Source: Brevundimonas sp. LM2 (GTDB lineage: Bacteria; Pseudomonadota; Alphaproteobacteria; Caulobacterales; Caulobacteraceae). From it: a DNA stretch of 64,000 nt. Shown here piece by piece: positions 15,744 through 24,878 of the stretch (positions are counted from its first letter, which is position 1; each line of letters begins with the position of its first letter). Under the pieces are notes generated by a model. It was not told the origin of the DNA and ran no database searches. It saw nothing but the letters and a program-made list of their open reading frames with translations. The stretch is taken from NCBI RefSeq assembly GCF_002002865.1, contig NZ_CP019508.1, positions 3,328,501 to 3,392,500 on the forward strand, given 5' to 3'. A program made the translations under genes and the position numbers.

Positions 15744-18437
15744 TCAGAAGCGGTAGCCGACGCCTATCCGGAACGACCGACCCAGGATCGGGCGGGCCAG
15801 GATGACCCCGCTGCCCTGGGCACCTAAGGTGCGCGGATTGCCTTCCGTCAGGCCGATCTCATCGCTCAGGTTGTCGCCCGTGAGCTGGACCTGGATCCGC
15901 TCGTTGATGTCCCAGGTGACGCCGACGTCCCATTTGTAGAAGGCCGGCAGGGTCTGCTGGTTCTGCACGTCGGAGAAGCGGTCTCCAGTATAGGCCACGG
16001 TCGTGTAGAGCGTCAGCTGACCCGCGTCTCCAAGCGGCAGGACGTAGGACGGCGTGATCCGGCCCTGCCATTCGGGCTGGCGCTGGACCCGATTGCCGGT
16101 CAGGTCCTGGGTGCCGCCGTTGGCGAAGAAGTCCTGATAGGTGGCGTCCAGCCAGGTGCCGGAGAAAGCAACGGTGAAGGCGTCGGTCGGCCGCACGCGG
16201 CCTTCGAGCTCCAGGCCTGTAGTCTCGGCTCCGCCGACCGAGGCGAGCGGCGCGCCGGACACGATGACGGTGGTGGCCAGGCCCTCGAATTCATTTCGGA
16301 ACAGGGTCGCATAAAGGTCGAACCGGTCATAGGAGGCCTTCAGTCCCGCCTCGAGGCTGTCGACTCGCTGCGTTTGGCGCAGGCCGTCGCGCAGATTGTC
16401 GAAGAAGGGGAAGCTGTGCCCCCGGCTGTACCGGCCGAACGCCGACAGGGACGGCGAGAAGGCGTAGTTGGCCCCCAATGTGTAGGACGTTTCCTCGCCA
16501 TCATAATCGATGATCGAGAAGGTGCCGTTCAACACAGCGGCACCGTTGTTGAACAGGGTGTTCGGGTTGGCGTCGGTGTCGACCCCGAAGGTATTGTTCT
16601 CCAGCGTCCCGTCCACCTCATGGGACTGGAATCGAACCCCGCCGTCGATCGTCAGTTCGGGCGATACCTTCCATTCGTCGGTCACATAAAAGGCCGTGTC
16701 GTTGCCGTCGTAGCTGGCGTTGACGTTGAAGAACGAACCGCCGGCGAAGCCCGCGCGGGTGACCTGCTGTAGCGCGTTGGACGCGGTGCTGCGGATCGTC
16801 ATGTCCAGCCGACGGGCGTTCGGTTCGGCCGTGAGCAACTGCGCATTGCCTAGATTCCACCGGTCCTCGGAAGAGTACCGCGCGTGATAGATCCCCGCCG
16901 TTATCGTGTGGGTGCCCAGGCGGACCTCCAGCGCGAGATCGTTGACAAAGGCTTCTATGTCCTTCTCCACCCGCCAGACCCCCACCGGGATGACCAGCTG
17001 CGCAGCAGCGTTGGCTACGGCGCCGCCGCCGTTGGTGTAGGTCAGGCTGGTCAGCGCGCCGCCGAGCGACGCCGCATAGGACGCCGCCGTCTGGGGCGGC
17101 GCACCGCCGGGAACCAGGCCCGAGGTGTCCGCCGAGCCGCTGAGGAAACTCATACGGTTGCGCAGCGTGATAGAGTCGCTGAGGTCGAAATCGAGGTTCG
17201 AGCCCAGATTGACGATATCGGCGCCCCGACCGTCGGCCAGATCGACGCGGCTGCCGTCGTTCAGTACCGACAGGCGGGTCTCGTTGCCGGCAAAGGTCCC
17301 GGTTCCTGCATCGAACCCGTTCCACTCGTTTATGTCGTCGCCGTCCTGCAGGACCGGGATGGGCAGCAGCCACTGGCCCCTGTCGTTCAGATAGCGGCCG
17401 AAAACGAGGAGCGAGCCGCGCTCGAAGCGGTGGCGCACGTTCGCGGTAATCTGGCCGCCCCGCTCCGCGTCGAACTGGGGATCGCGCACGCCCGGCCCTC
17501 CGGCGTAGTAACCCCCGACCATGAAGGTCGTGTCCGGTCCAAGCGGCCCCGAGACATAGCCGTCCGCTCGCACGTCGCCGTAGTCGGTGGTCGAAAGCTT
17601 GGCCAGGCCTTCGAATTCCGGCCCGCCCTCGCGCTGGACGAAGTTGACGGTCAGGCCGGGCTGGCCCGACGAGAACAGGGCACCGGTGCCGCCTCGGACG
17701 GCTTCGACCCGCTGCAGTGTCTCGTCGATGCGGATGAGCTGGCTGTTCTCGAGGAACGACAGGGTGGACGGCGGGAAGAACGGTACCCCCTCGCTTTGCA
17801 AGGTGACGTATTCGGCATCTCCGCCCGAGGGATATCCGCGCACGAAGATGTTGGCCCCGTTCTGGCCGCCCGAACTCTCGGCGGTGACGCCGGGCACCAG
17901 TCGAAACAGGTCGGCCGTGCTGCTGGGGGCGGCCTGGCTGATGGCCTCGGCCGACAGGTTGGTCACGGCGAAGGCTGCGTCCTGACGCCGGATCCCCGCT
18001 CCGGCGGTGCCGATGACGATGACCTCCTCAATCTCGGTCGCTTGATCGGGGATGATGGTCGCATCCTGGGACGACCCTGAAGCGGGCCGTGTGGAGGTGC
18101 TGGACCGTGCGCCGACTTGCGGCGAAGCGGCACGCGCCTGAATGACATAGGCCCCCCCCGTTGTGCGTTCGTAGGCCAGGCTGGAGCCTTGCAGCAGACG
18201 CTCCAGCGCCTGCTCGGGCGTGAACTGCCCGCGTAGCGAGGGGGCGCTCTTGCCGCGTACGACAGCGGGGGCGAAGATCACCTGGCTGCCACTCTGGCGG
18301 GCCAGCTGGGTCAGTGCTTCGTTCAGGCTGTTCCGCTCGATGCGGATGGCGGCTTGCGCCTGAGCCAGCGCGGGGCTGACGGCGGCGAGTGCGACGGAGC
18401 AGAGCGCGAGCGCCCGCACGATAGATGTGGTCCTCAT
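15744..18437 (-). CDS. FecA-type TonB-dependent receptor with STN domain
   Basis: 897 aa from the ATG at 18437, which has GGGAGGA nine bases upstream; an upstream in-frame start would spoil the signal peptide. Signal peptide ends ALAQA. STN domain about 30-105 (NSLNEALTQLARQSGSQVIF; PEQALERLLQGSSLAY). A linker is followed by EEVIVIGTAGAG and the plug (LFRLVPGVTAESSGGQNGANIFVRGYPSGG; VEAVRGGTGALFSSGQPGLTVNF). The barrel ends RIGVGYRF. The domain layout means it both imports and signals through the fecR gene 113 bp upstream. Trehalase lies downstream. Confidence 0.93.
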   Translation of the reverse strand: MRTTSIVRALALCSVALAAVSPALAQAQAAIRIERNSLNEALTQLARQSGSQVIFAPAVVRGKSAPSLRGQFTPEQALERLLQGSSLAYERTTGGAYVIQARAASPQVGARSSTSTRPASGSSQDATIIPDQATEIEEVIVIGTAGAGIRRQDAAFAVTNLSAEAISQAAPSSTADLFRLVPGVTAESSGGQNGANIFVRGYPSGGDAEYVTLQSEGVPFFPPSTLSFLENSQLIRIDETLQRVEAVRGGTGALFSSGQPGLTVNFVQREGGPEFEGLAKLSTTDYGDVRADGYVSGPLGPDTTFMVGGYYAGGPGVRDPQFDAERGGQITANVRHRFERGSLLVFGRYLNDRGQWLLPIPVLQDGDDINEWNGFDAGTGTFAGNETRLSVLNDGSRVDLADGRGADIVNLGSNLDFDLSDSITLRNRMSFLSGSADTSGLVPGGAPPQTAASYAASLGGALTSLTYTNGGGAVANAAAQLVIPVGVWRVEKDIEAFVNDLALEVRLGTHTITAGIYHARYSSEDRWNLGNAQLLTAEPNARRLDMTIRSTASNALQQVTRAGFAGGSFFNVNASYDGNDTAFYVTDEWKVSPELTIDGGVRFQSHEVDGTLENNTFGVDTDANPNTLFNNGAAVLNGTFSIIDYDGEETSYTLGANYAFSPSLSAFGRYSRGHSFPFFDNLRDGLRQTQRVDSLEAGLKASYDRFDLYATLFRNEFEGLATTVIVSGAPLASVGGAETTGLELEGRVRPTDAFTVAFSGTWLDATYQDFFANGGTQDLTGNRVQRQPEWQGRITPSYVLPLGDAGQLTLYTTVAYTGDRFSDVQNQQTLPAFYKWDVGVTWDINERIQVQLTGDNLSDEIGLTEGNPRTLGAQGSGVILARPILGRSFRIGVGYRF

Positions 18438-18550
18438 TTGATGTTGTCCTCCCGGCCCCCTTGGTGGAGCTCTCAGGGTTAAGGACGCAGCGTTCGCTGA
18501 AACCCGAACGGCCAACGTCGTTTTTTCTGACCGAATGGTGGAACCTAAGC

Positions 18551-19546
18551 TCAGCGGCGGGCGGACAGGGTGATCCTGTCGCGACGCGAGGCATCGGCCC
18601 TCAGGTCGAACCCGCGTTCGAGCGCTTCTGCGAAGACGGCTTCCTCGCCGATCCTGAAGACGCCGCTGACGCGGATGGCACCGATGCGGCCGGGGTCCAG
18701 GACCAACGGCCGGGCCGCGTACCGGTTGATCTCCTCGATGACCTCGGCCAGGGGTCGGTCGTCGAACACCACGACGCCCTCGCGCCAGCCTTCCCGGGCG
18801 TCGGCGTCGGCGACCTGCCGCACGCGCACGCCGGACGCGTCGGCGGTGAAGAGATCACGAGGCGACAGCACGACCCGCGTGGCCGAGGTGTCGCGGTCGC
18901 CGACGACGACGCTCACGCGCCCCTCGGTCAGAAGCACCTCCGTGGCACCTGGCTTCAGGCGGACGTCAAAGCGGGTGCCGTGGGCCGTGACCATCGTCTC
19001 GCCAGCCTGCACGTTGAAGGGGCGCTCGGCATCGTGCGCGACTTCGAACAGCGCTTGTCCCGCATCGAGATGAAGCCGCCGCTCATTGCCCGAATAGGCC
19101 ACCCGCAGGCGACTGGAGGTGTTCAGGGTCACGCGCGAACCGTCCTGCAAGGTCAGGACCATGCGCTGGCCGACGGCGGTGGCATAGGAGGCGGGCCGCG
19201 CCGCTGGGGTCTGCCCGCCGTCGGTCCGGACGGCCCAGATTGTGACGGGCACGAAGGCCAGGACCGCCACGGCGGCCGCCACCGCCCCGAACAGACGGCG
19301 GCGCTCCGACCTGTGGCGCCGAGGCCCGAGGGACGCGCGCGCCAGCGTTGCGTGGCGCAGGGCGAGCAGTTCCGGAGTGTCCCTCAGTGATACCGCGCGC
19401 GCTTCGGCCGCCGTGAGGCGATCGTAGGCACGGGCGTACGCGGGATGACTGTCTCGCCACGCCTCGAAGCGTGCGCGATCGCCGTCCCGTTCCTGCGCGA
19501 GCGTGGCGCACCAGCGTGCTGCCTGGGCTTCAGCTGTTTCAGGCAT
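18551..19546 (-). CDS. fecR: FecR-family anti-sigma factor
   Basis: 331 aa. The ATG at 19546 comes one base after the sigma-factor stop, so the two are coupled. Residues 1-60 form the cytoplasmic sigma-binding DUF4880-type domain (AQAARWCATLAQERDGD, DSHPAYARAYDRLTA). A single membrane helix lies near 85-105 (LFGAVAAAVAVLAFVPVTIWAV). The periplasmic FecR domain has LQDGSRVTLNTSSRLRVAY, FEVAHDAERPFNV and GTRFDVRLKPG. The C-terminal STN-like part contacts the receptor. It should hold the sigma factor inactive until the downstream receptor binds its ligand. Confidence 0.93.
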   Translation of the reverse strand: MPETAEAQAARWCATLAQERDGDRARFEAWRDSHPAYARAYDRLTAAEARAVSLRDTPELLALRHATLARASLGPRRHRSERRRLFGAVAAAVAVLAFVPVTIWAVRTDGGQTPAARPASYATAVGQRMVLTLQDGSRVTLNTSSRLRVAYSGNERRLHLDAGQALFEVAHDAERPFNVQAGETMVTAHGTRFDVRLKPGATEVLLTEGRVSVVVGDRDTSATRVVLSPRDLFTADASGVRVRQVADADAREGWREGVVVFDDRPLAEVIEEINRYAARPLVLDPGRIGAIRVSGVFRIGEEAVFAEALERGFDLRADASRRDRITLSARR

Positions 19547-19547
19547 G

Positions 19548-20147
19548 TCAGTCGCGGATCGGATGGCTTGGGCCCTCCAGCGCGGCGGCGACATGCACCA
19601 GGGCCCGGGCATAGTGTTTTTCGGCCGCCCTGACCGACACACCCAAAGCACTGGCCACTTCGGCCATGGTCAACTCCTCGAAAGCGCGCAGGACGAAGGC
19701 GTCCCGGGTCCGGACTGGCAAGTCTGACAGGCTCTCGCGAATGCGGACGAGGGCGTCCCTGGCTTCTAGGACGCGCTCGGGTGAAAAACCCGAACCGAAA
19801 TTGAACTGGTCGTCGAATTCGTCGTGCGCCCCGGCGCGCCGCGTGATCTCGCGGCGGTTGCGGTCGCGCAGCGCGTTCGCGGCCGCCACGAACAGGAAGG
19901 TCTCTGGGCGCTCAATCTGCGTGGGATCCTTCATACGGCTCAGCCCGATGAAAACGTCCTGCACGAGATCCGGAACGTCAGCCTTGTTGGCCACGCGACG
20001 CGCGAAAAAGCGCGCCAGAGGCTGGGAGTAGCGACGTGCCAGTCCGTCCAGGAACGCGTCCCGACGGATCGCATACCCGCTCGTCTGTCCACTCGGCTTT
20101 TCTTCGCCGCATTCCCCCATGACGCCATCACCGCACGATAGCGCCAT
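19548..20147 (-). CDS. fecI: FecI-like ECF sigma factor
   Basis: Up to 199 aa. Region 2 is at about 50-90 (ADVPDLVQDVFIGLSRM; RPETFLFVAAANALRDRNRRE) and region 4 at about 140-190 (LPVRTRDAFVLRAFEELTMA; GVSVRAAEKHYARALVHV). It directs RNA polymerase to the receptor/trehalase genes when released by FecR. Two starts are possible, 20147 or the ATG at 20120; neither has a strong ribosome binding site, and the extra nine residues are not conserved-looking. It is the first gene of the sigma-fecR-receptor-trehalase unit. Confidence 0.92.
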   Translation of the reverse strand: MALSCGDGVMGECGEEKPSGQTSGYAIRRDAFLDGLARRYSQPLARFFARRVANKADVPDLVQDVFIGLSRMKDPTQIERPETFLFVAAANALRDRNRREITRRAGAHDEFDDQFNFGSGFSPERVLEARDALVRIRESLSDLPVRTRDAFVLRAFEELTMAEVASALGVSVRAAEKHYARALVHVAAALEGPSHPIRD

Positions 20148-20311
20148 AGGCGCAACCGCCTGAGTTGGCCCGCGCCGCCCCTATGCACCAGCATGCTGCG
20201 TGAGAGCGGCCGCCCTCGAACCAGCGATCAGGCTTTAAAACGGTCGTCGCGGTCCGTCGTGGTCATGAGCGGCGTCGGAGACCGGGCACACAGTCCTTGA
20301 TGAAACGTAGA

Positions 20312-21490
20312 TTATGGCGGCGATGGAGGGGTGGTTCCATATTCCCATTCAAACGGCACCCCGGTCTCACCCAGGACGAAGCCGACCAGTTCCGCAAAGG
20401 CCGGTTCAGAGCGGACATCATTGGAGAGGATGATGACGCATCGGCCTGAAGCTTCGACGCAGACCCAGGTGTTGGCGGTGGTGCCGTTGTGGCCACCCTT
20501 GTAGAAGCCACGGCCCTGAGGCCCAACGAATGTCACCACGCCCAGTCCTGCCGCAAGATCCGGGCGTCGAAGCGAAGGCGCGAGTTCGACCTGAAGGCTG
20601 GGGAACTGCGTCGCGGTCGTAATCGCCAGTTGGGGACGCACGATCTCTTCACGCGCGGCGGGACTGAGACCCTCGCCCCGCATGAAGCCGGCGGCGAACC
20701 GCGCGAAGTCCGCGATCGTCGTGTCCATTGACCCGGCTGCCCTAACCTTGCTGCGCTCGTCGTGCGGCTCCACAGCTCCGGCTTCGTCCCATCCGTCGGC
20801 CAGATTGTTGGCGAAATCGGGACGCCAGATCAGCGAACTGTTCGGCATGCCGAAACGATCGAAGACGCGGCGCTGGGTTTCCGCACCTATCTCCAGCCCC
20901 GCCCTGCCCTTTTCGAGAACGAACTGGGACAGGATGAAGCCGTCTCCCGAATAGGCATACCGGCTGCCCGGATCGAAATGGATCCGCTCTTTCCCGTCGG
21001 GCTCGAGGAAGCCGAAATTCGGGAAACCGGTGCTGTGGGTGAGGCTCATCCGGTGGGTGATGTGGCGCCAGCGCGGGTCCAGAGCCCGCCAGTCCGCATA
21101 GCGATTAGCCAGATCTTCTGAATAGTAGTCCGTCAGAGGCTGGGCGAGGTCCTCGGCCATAGGGCGATCGAGATCGACGACGCCTTCGTCCACCAACTGC
21201 ATCACCGTATAGGCGTAGACCGCCTTCGTCAGGGACGCGCCGTACATCACCGTGTCGGTCGTGAGCGGATCACGAGCGGGATTCCGAACGCCGCGCGCGG
21301 TGATGTAGACGATCTGCCCGTCGTCTATCACGGCGAGCGCCAGACCCTTTGCGCGCGTGGTCGTCATCGCAGCCTCGATCCGGGCGTCAATCGCTTCGGC
21401 GACGGTCAAAAGCGGCGGGTCAACGGTCTGACCCTGCGCCGTCGTTGCGAGGAGAGCCAATGGAAGGATGAGCCAATCGAGCATCTTCAT
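20312..21490 (-). CDS. serine hydrolase of the class C beta-lactamase superfamily
   Basis: 392 aa with a signal peptide ending AQGQ. The catalytic motifs are SLTK (Ser86, Lys89), YSG at 180-182 in place of YxN, and KGGHNGTT near residue 340 in the KTG position. It is therefore an AmpC/penicillin-binding-protein fold enzyme, but the altered second motif and an N-terminal segment unlike true AmpC make esterase or peptidase activity more likely than cephalosporinase activity. It stands alone on the minus strand behind the sigma factor gene. A link with the AmpR-like regulator at 6805 is conceivable but not shown. Confidence 0.85.
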   Translation of the reverse strand: MKMLDWLILPLALLATTAQGQTVDPPLLTVAEAIDARIEAAMTTTRAKGLALAVIDDGQIVYITARGVRNPARDPLTTDTVMYGASLTKAVYAYTVMQLVDEGVVDLDRPMAEDLAQPLTDYYSEDLANRYADWRALDPRWRHITHRMSLTHSTGFPNFGFLEPDGKERIHFDPGSRYAYSGDGFILSQFVLEKGRAGLEIGAETQRRVFDRFGMPNSSLIWRPDFANNLADGWDEAGAVEPHDERSKVRAAGSMDTTIADFARFAAGFMRGEGLSPAAREEIVRPQLAITTATQFPSLQVELAPSLRRPDLAAGLGVVTFVGPQGRGFYKGGHNGTTANTWVCVEASGRCVIILSNDVRSEPAFAELVGFVLGETGVPFEWEYGTTPPSPP

Positions 21491-21839
21491 CGGGTCGACC
21501 TTTCACCGTTGGAAGGACGCTCAGCCTTTTGGGCAAGTCTGGCAACTCAACGATTATTAAATATCGGCGGACGAGGCGAGTTCGCGTCAAACCCTTGTGC
21601 GGGCCCGTATCAACCGGGGCCGGGACGCCGTCCTCTCAAACGACAAACTCACAGTCGAAACGGAGCCCGGATCGCTAGCAACGCTCTCGTTGCGATCGAC
21701 GGGCTCGTGAGATCGTTGGCTAATACTGCGCGTTATGAGCCGTGCCTTCTTGCCGCAGGTTCATGATCGGTCGCGCGGGAATCGTACGGTTCGAACACCC
21801 GAGCGGCAGAATCGGTAACAAACCGACCTGGCAGGGCCC
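21491..21839. other. 349-bp gap upstream of serine hydrolase
   Basis: No supported gene. It holds the promoter region of the hydrolase and the downstream end of the small gene at 21840. A GTTCGAAC match near 21790 was checked and is not a tRNA. Confidence 0.4.
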
Positions 21840-22097
21840 CTAATCTCCGATCCAGTCCCGCCCCTTGGCCGGACCCGCCGTTCCGAACAAGACCTGGGCG
21901 GGTATGGCCCGTGACCGGCCTGCGGCGTCACGGATGAGTACGGCCGACGCAAACCCCACACCGGCGGCCTCTCGGCAAAGCTTGACTGCGAGCACCGTCG
22001 CCTGCTCCTGCGTCTGGAACGGACCTAAACGTCGGCGGCTCGTCTCAACCTCCCAACCATCCTTCGCCCTCACGACAGTGAAATCCTCATCAACCAT
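21840..22097 (-). CDS. small soluble protein, DUF2188-like
   Basis: 85 aa starting MVDEDFTVVRAKDGWEVE. The pattern of a short beta strand with WEV, then LGPFQTQEQATVLAVKLCRE (helix) and a second strand region resembles DUF2188-type single-domain proteins, but I am not certain. Amino-acid use (balanced, with a predicted beta-beta-alpha-beta pattern) supports a real gene more than a shadow. Upstream of its start the DNA is AT-rich (TATTAGTTCTCTATAGTTG), a plausible promoter. No neighbour links it to a process. Confidence 0.55.
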   Translation of the reverse strand: MVDEDFTVVRAKDGWEVETSRRRLGPFQTQEQATVLAVKLCREAAGVGFASAVLIRDAAGRSRAIPAQVLFGTAGPAKGRDWIGD

Positions 22098-22340
22098 ATT
22101 AGTTCTCTATAGTTGTTTACTGAAGGCGGCACTTGGACTCTGATTGCCTTGATCTACGCGCCCGCCGATATTTCGCGTTTGTTAAAGCGAGCGAAACGAG
22201 GGAATTTCTTGCCATGTTGAATCGCAAGATGCTGTGATACGGACGAGCGATACCAATGCAGAAACTCGCCACGGCCCAAGCGTCACAGTAATGCACGCTT
22301 AAGCTAGGCGGTGTATCCAGACCGCAGACTGGAGATTCGC

Positions 22341-23162
22341 ATGGACGTTCTGGCGCGCAACAATGTCACCCGGCATGGGAGTGGCGAGCTCACCTTCGTC
22401 TTTTCTCACGGGTTTGGCTGCGATCAGACGATGTGGCGACGCGTGGCCCACGCATTCGAGGCCCATGGGTCGGTGATCCTGTTCGATCTCGTCGGAGCCG
22501 GCCATTCCGATGCGACGGCCTATGATCGAACGCGATACGCGACGCTTCACGGCTATGCCGACGATGTGATCGAAATCTGCGACGCACTCGGGATCAAGGA
22601 CGCGGTCTTCATCGGCCACTCGGTGAGCGCAACCATCGGGGTTCTCTCCGCCCTCAAGCGCCCCGACCTGATCGGCAGGATGGTGATGATCTGTCCGTCT
22701 CCGAGATATGCCAACACCGACACCTATCGGGGTGGATTCTCGGCCGAAGACATCCAGGAACTTCTCGACCTGATGGACAAGAACCATCTGGACTGGTCCG
22801 CGATCATGGCACCGACCGTGATGGGTGCCGACGGCGACAAGGCCGACCAGGACGACTGGCGCGACAGCGTCTGCCGCACCGATCCTGACATCGCCAAGCA
22901 GTTCGCCCGCGTGACCTTCGAGTCCGACCATCGAGCGGACTATCAAAAGCTCAAGACCGAGACCTTGATCATCGGATGCCGGGAGGATGCCCTCGCCCCG
23001 GCTGATGTCGGTGATTTCGTAAACTGGGCCGTCAAGGACAGCACGCTGCTGACACTGGAGACGTCGGGTCATTGCCCCCATGTGACAGTCCCTTTGAGGG
23101 TGATCGACGCGATCAGGCGCTTCGTTGGAGATACGTCGGATGTCCGGCTCAGCGCCGCTTGA
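22341..23162 (+). CDS. rsbQ: RsbQ/KAI2-type alpha/beta hydrolase (signal-related)
   Basis: 273 aa from the ATG at 22341, with GGAG seven bases upstream. It matches my recollection of Bacillus RsbQ closely: an N-terminal R-N-x-V start, SHGFGCDQTMWRRVAHAFE, VILFDLVGAGHSD, YDRTRYATLHGYADD, IGHSVSATIG (Ser94), CPSPRY, REDALAP (Asp216) and GHCPH (His244), giving a full catalytic triad. RsbQ is required for the PAS protein RsbP to sense energy stress; plant KAI2/D14 hormone receptors belong to the same family. Its last 23 bases overlap a PAS-domain histidine kinase, so it probably makes or delivers a ligand for that PAS domain. Confidence 0.9.
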   Translation: MDVLARNNVTRHGSGELTFVFSHGFGCDQTMWRRVAHAFEAHGSVILFDLVGAGHSDATAYDRTRYATLHGYADDVIEICDALGIKDAVFIGHSVSATIGVLSALKRPDLIGRMVMICPSPRYANTDTYRGGFSAEDIQELLDLMDKNHLDWSAIMAPTVMGADGDKADQDDWRDSVCRTDPDIAKQFARVTFESDHRADYQKLKTETLIIGCREDALAPADVGDFVNWAVKDSTLLTLETSGHCPHVTVPLRVIDAIRRFVGDTSDVRLSAA

Positions 23163-24711
23163 ACTCAAGGCTGCGGAAGACACCGCGTCCACCCTGTTGG
23201 CGCGCATGCCCGGCGGCCTGGTCGTCCTGGATGCGAGCCTGAGGATCCGTCGGGTCAATCCCTATTTCGCCGATCTCTGCGGACGACACGCATCGGATCT
23301 CGAACAGGGCATCCGGTTTCATGACCTGTCGAGCGTCGCCGGCCGCATCTTCATCCAGTCCCGGCTGCAGACCGAGCTTTCATTGTCCGGGCGAATTGAA
23401 GAACTGGCGCTGGATCTCTGCCGGCCGGACGGCGTGCGGGTGCCCATTCTGCTGAATGCTGTTCAGGATATCAGCCAGTCCGAGGCACCTGGGGACATCA
23501 TCGTGACGGCATGGCGAGCCGCGGCCAAACGCGCCTACGAGGCGGAGGTACCCAAGGCCCGCCAGGCTGCGGCCGATGCGATGCAGGTCAAGGCGGACTT
23601 CCTGGCCAACATCAGCCACGAGATCCGCACACCGCTGAACGGCATCGTCGGCGTGGCGGGAGCCCTTCGGCGCACCGCCCTTGATGAGGCGCAACTGCGC
23701 ATGCTGTCGCTCATCACCCAGTCCAGCGAGATGCTCGAACGGTTCGTCAATGATGTCCTCGACGTTTCCAAGGCCGAGGCGGGTGCCCTGGCCCTTGAAC
23801 CACGCAGCTTCAATCTTCGCGCAGAGTTGGGCGGGGTGATCGAGACGACGCGAATCGCGGCTGAAGGCAAGGGCCTCCGGTTCTCTTTACGGTTCGACGA
23901 CGAGGGAGACTTCATCGCCGATCCGACCCGGCTGAAGCAGGTGCTGGGTAATCTGCTGGGAAATGCGCTGAAGTTTACCCAGCGGGGAGAGGTTCGCGTC
24001 GGTATCGGCTATGACGACAAAGCGGGAGCCTTGACCCTCGAGGTCGAGGACACGGGCATCGGCTTCGACCCCGATGCGGCGGACGGTCTGTTCCAGCGCT
24101 TCAATCAGGCCGACAACAGCATCACCCGTCGCTTCGGTGGCACAGGCCTTGGACTCTCAATCGTCAAGACCCTTGTGGAGTTGATGGGAGGCACGATCGG
24201 CGTCCGATCGCGCCCGGGCGAGGGCAGCCGCTTCTCCGTGCGCATTCCGAGCACGCGGACGGTGTTAGCGCCAAAGGTCCAAGACGTTTCCGAGACCCAG
24301 AGCTCGGGAAATGTCGAACGCGTCCTTCTGGTCGAGGACCACCCGGTCAACCAGCAGGTCGTCAGGTTCATCCTCGAGGCCCAGGGTCTCGACGTCGTGA
24401 TCGCGGAGAATGGCGAGATCGGCGTGGAGGCTTTCAAGACCGGGCGCTTCGACGTGATCCTGATGGATATGCAGATGCCGGTCATGGACGGCCTGACGGC
24501 GACACGCGCGATCCGTGCGCATGAAACCGCGCAAACGACGGGAACCAGGACGCCGATCGCGATGCTCACCGCGAACGCCCTGGAGGACCACAGAGATGCC
24601 GCGCTCGAGGCGGGAGCCGATCTTCACATCACCAAACCGGTGACGCCCGAACGCCTGTTGGCAGGGATCCAGCGCCTTCTGGCGATCAACGGTGCGACCG
24701 CGGTCGCTTAG
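23140..24711 (+). CDS. cytosolic PAS hybrid histidine kinase paired with RsbQ
   Basis: 523 aa from the ATG at 23140, which overlaps the rsbQ-like gene by 23 bp; a TTG at 23125 is the alternative. Domains: PAS about 15-120 (GGLVVLDASLRIRRVNPYFADLCG), HisKA with NISHEIRTPLNG (His160), HATPase with NLLGNALKFT, DTGIGF, GGTGLGLSI, then a receiver (VLLVEDHPVNQ; phospho-acceptor Asp443 in ILMDMQMP; Lys in ITKPV). No transmembrane segment, so it senses a cytoplasmic cue. In Bacillus the RsbQ partner is a PAS-phosphatase; here the output is a phosphorelay instead. No histidine phosphotransferase gene is adjacent. Confidence 0.92.
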   Translation: MSGSAPLELKAAEDTASTLLARMPGGLVVLDASLRIRRVNPYFADLCGRHASDLEQGIRFHDLSSVAGRIFIQSRLQTELSLSGRIEELALDLCRPDGVRVPILLNAVQDISQSEAPGDIIVTAWRAAAKRAYEAEVPKARQAAADAMQVKADFLANISHEIRTPLNGIVGVAGALRRTALDEAQLRMLSLITQSSEMLERFVNDVLDVSKAEAGALALEPRSFNLRAELGGVIETTRIAAEGKGLRFSLRFDDEGDFIADPTRLKQVLGNLLGNALKFTQRGEVRVGIGYDDKAGALTLEVEDTGIGFDPDAADGLFQRFNQADNSITRRFGGTGLGLSIVKTLVELMGGTIGVRSRPGEGSRFSVRIPSTRTVLAPKVQDVSETQSSGNVERVLLVEDHPVNQQVVRFILEAQGLDVVIAENGEIGVEAFKTGRFDVILMDMQMPVMDGLTATRAIRAHETAQTTGTRTPIAMLTANALEDHRDAALEAGADLHITKPVTPERLLAGIQRLLAINGATAVA

Positions 24712-24878
24712 ACGCGACCTCTGAGACATCTGTAGATCGGGACCAGTCTGCAGGGCGCGGTTTGCCGACCTCCATCTAGGGGAAGTCGCGATGACCGTGG
24801 ATGACGTTGACCGGCTGACAGCGCCAAGTTCCTTTGCGCCAATCGTCTACGGCATCTTGGCTCCCCGGGAGGCTGCAG

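Noticed and set aside
20312..21490. True AmpC cephalosporinase
   Set aside because: SxxK is present but the YxN motif reads YSG and the third motif is KGGHNG, so a general serine hydrolase label is safer.
21768..21800. GTTCGAAC match suggesting a tRNA T-loop
   Set aside because: The flanks do not form a T-stem and no acceptor or anticodon arm could be drawn.
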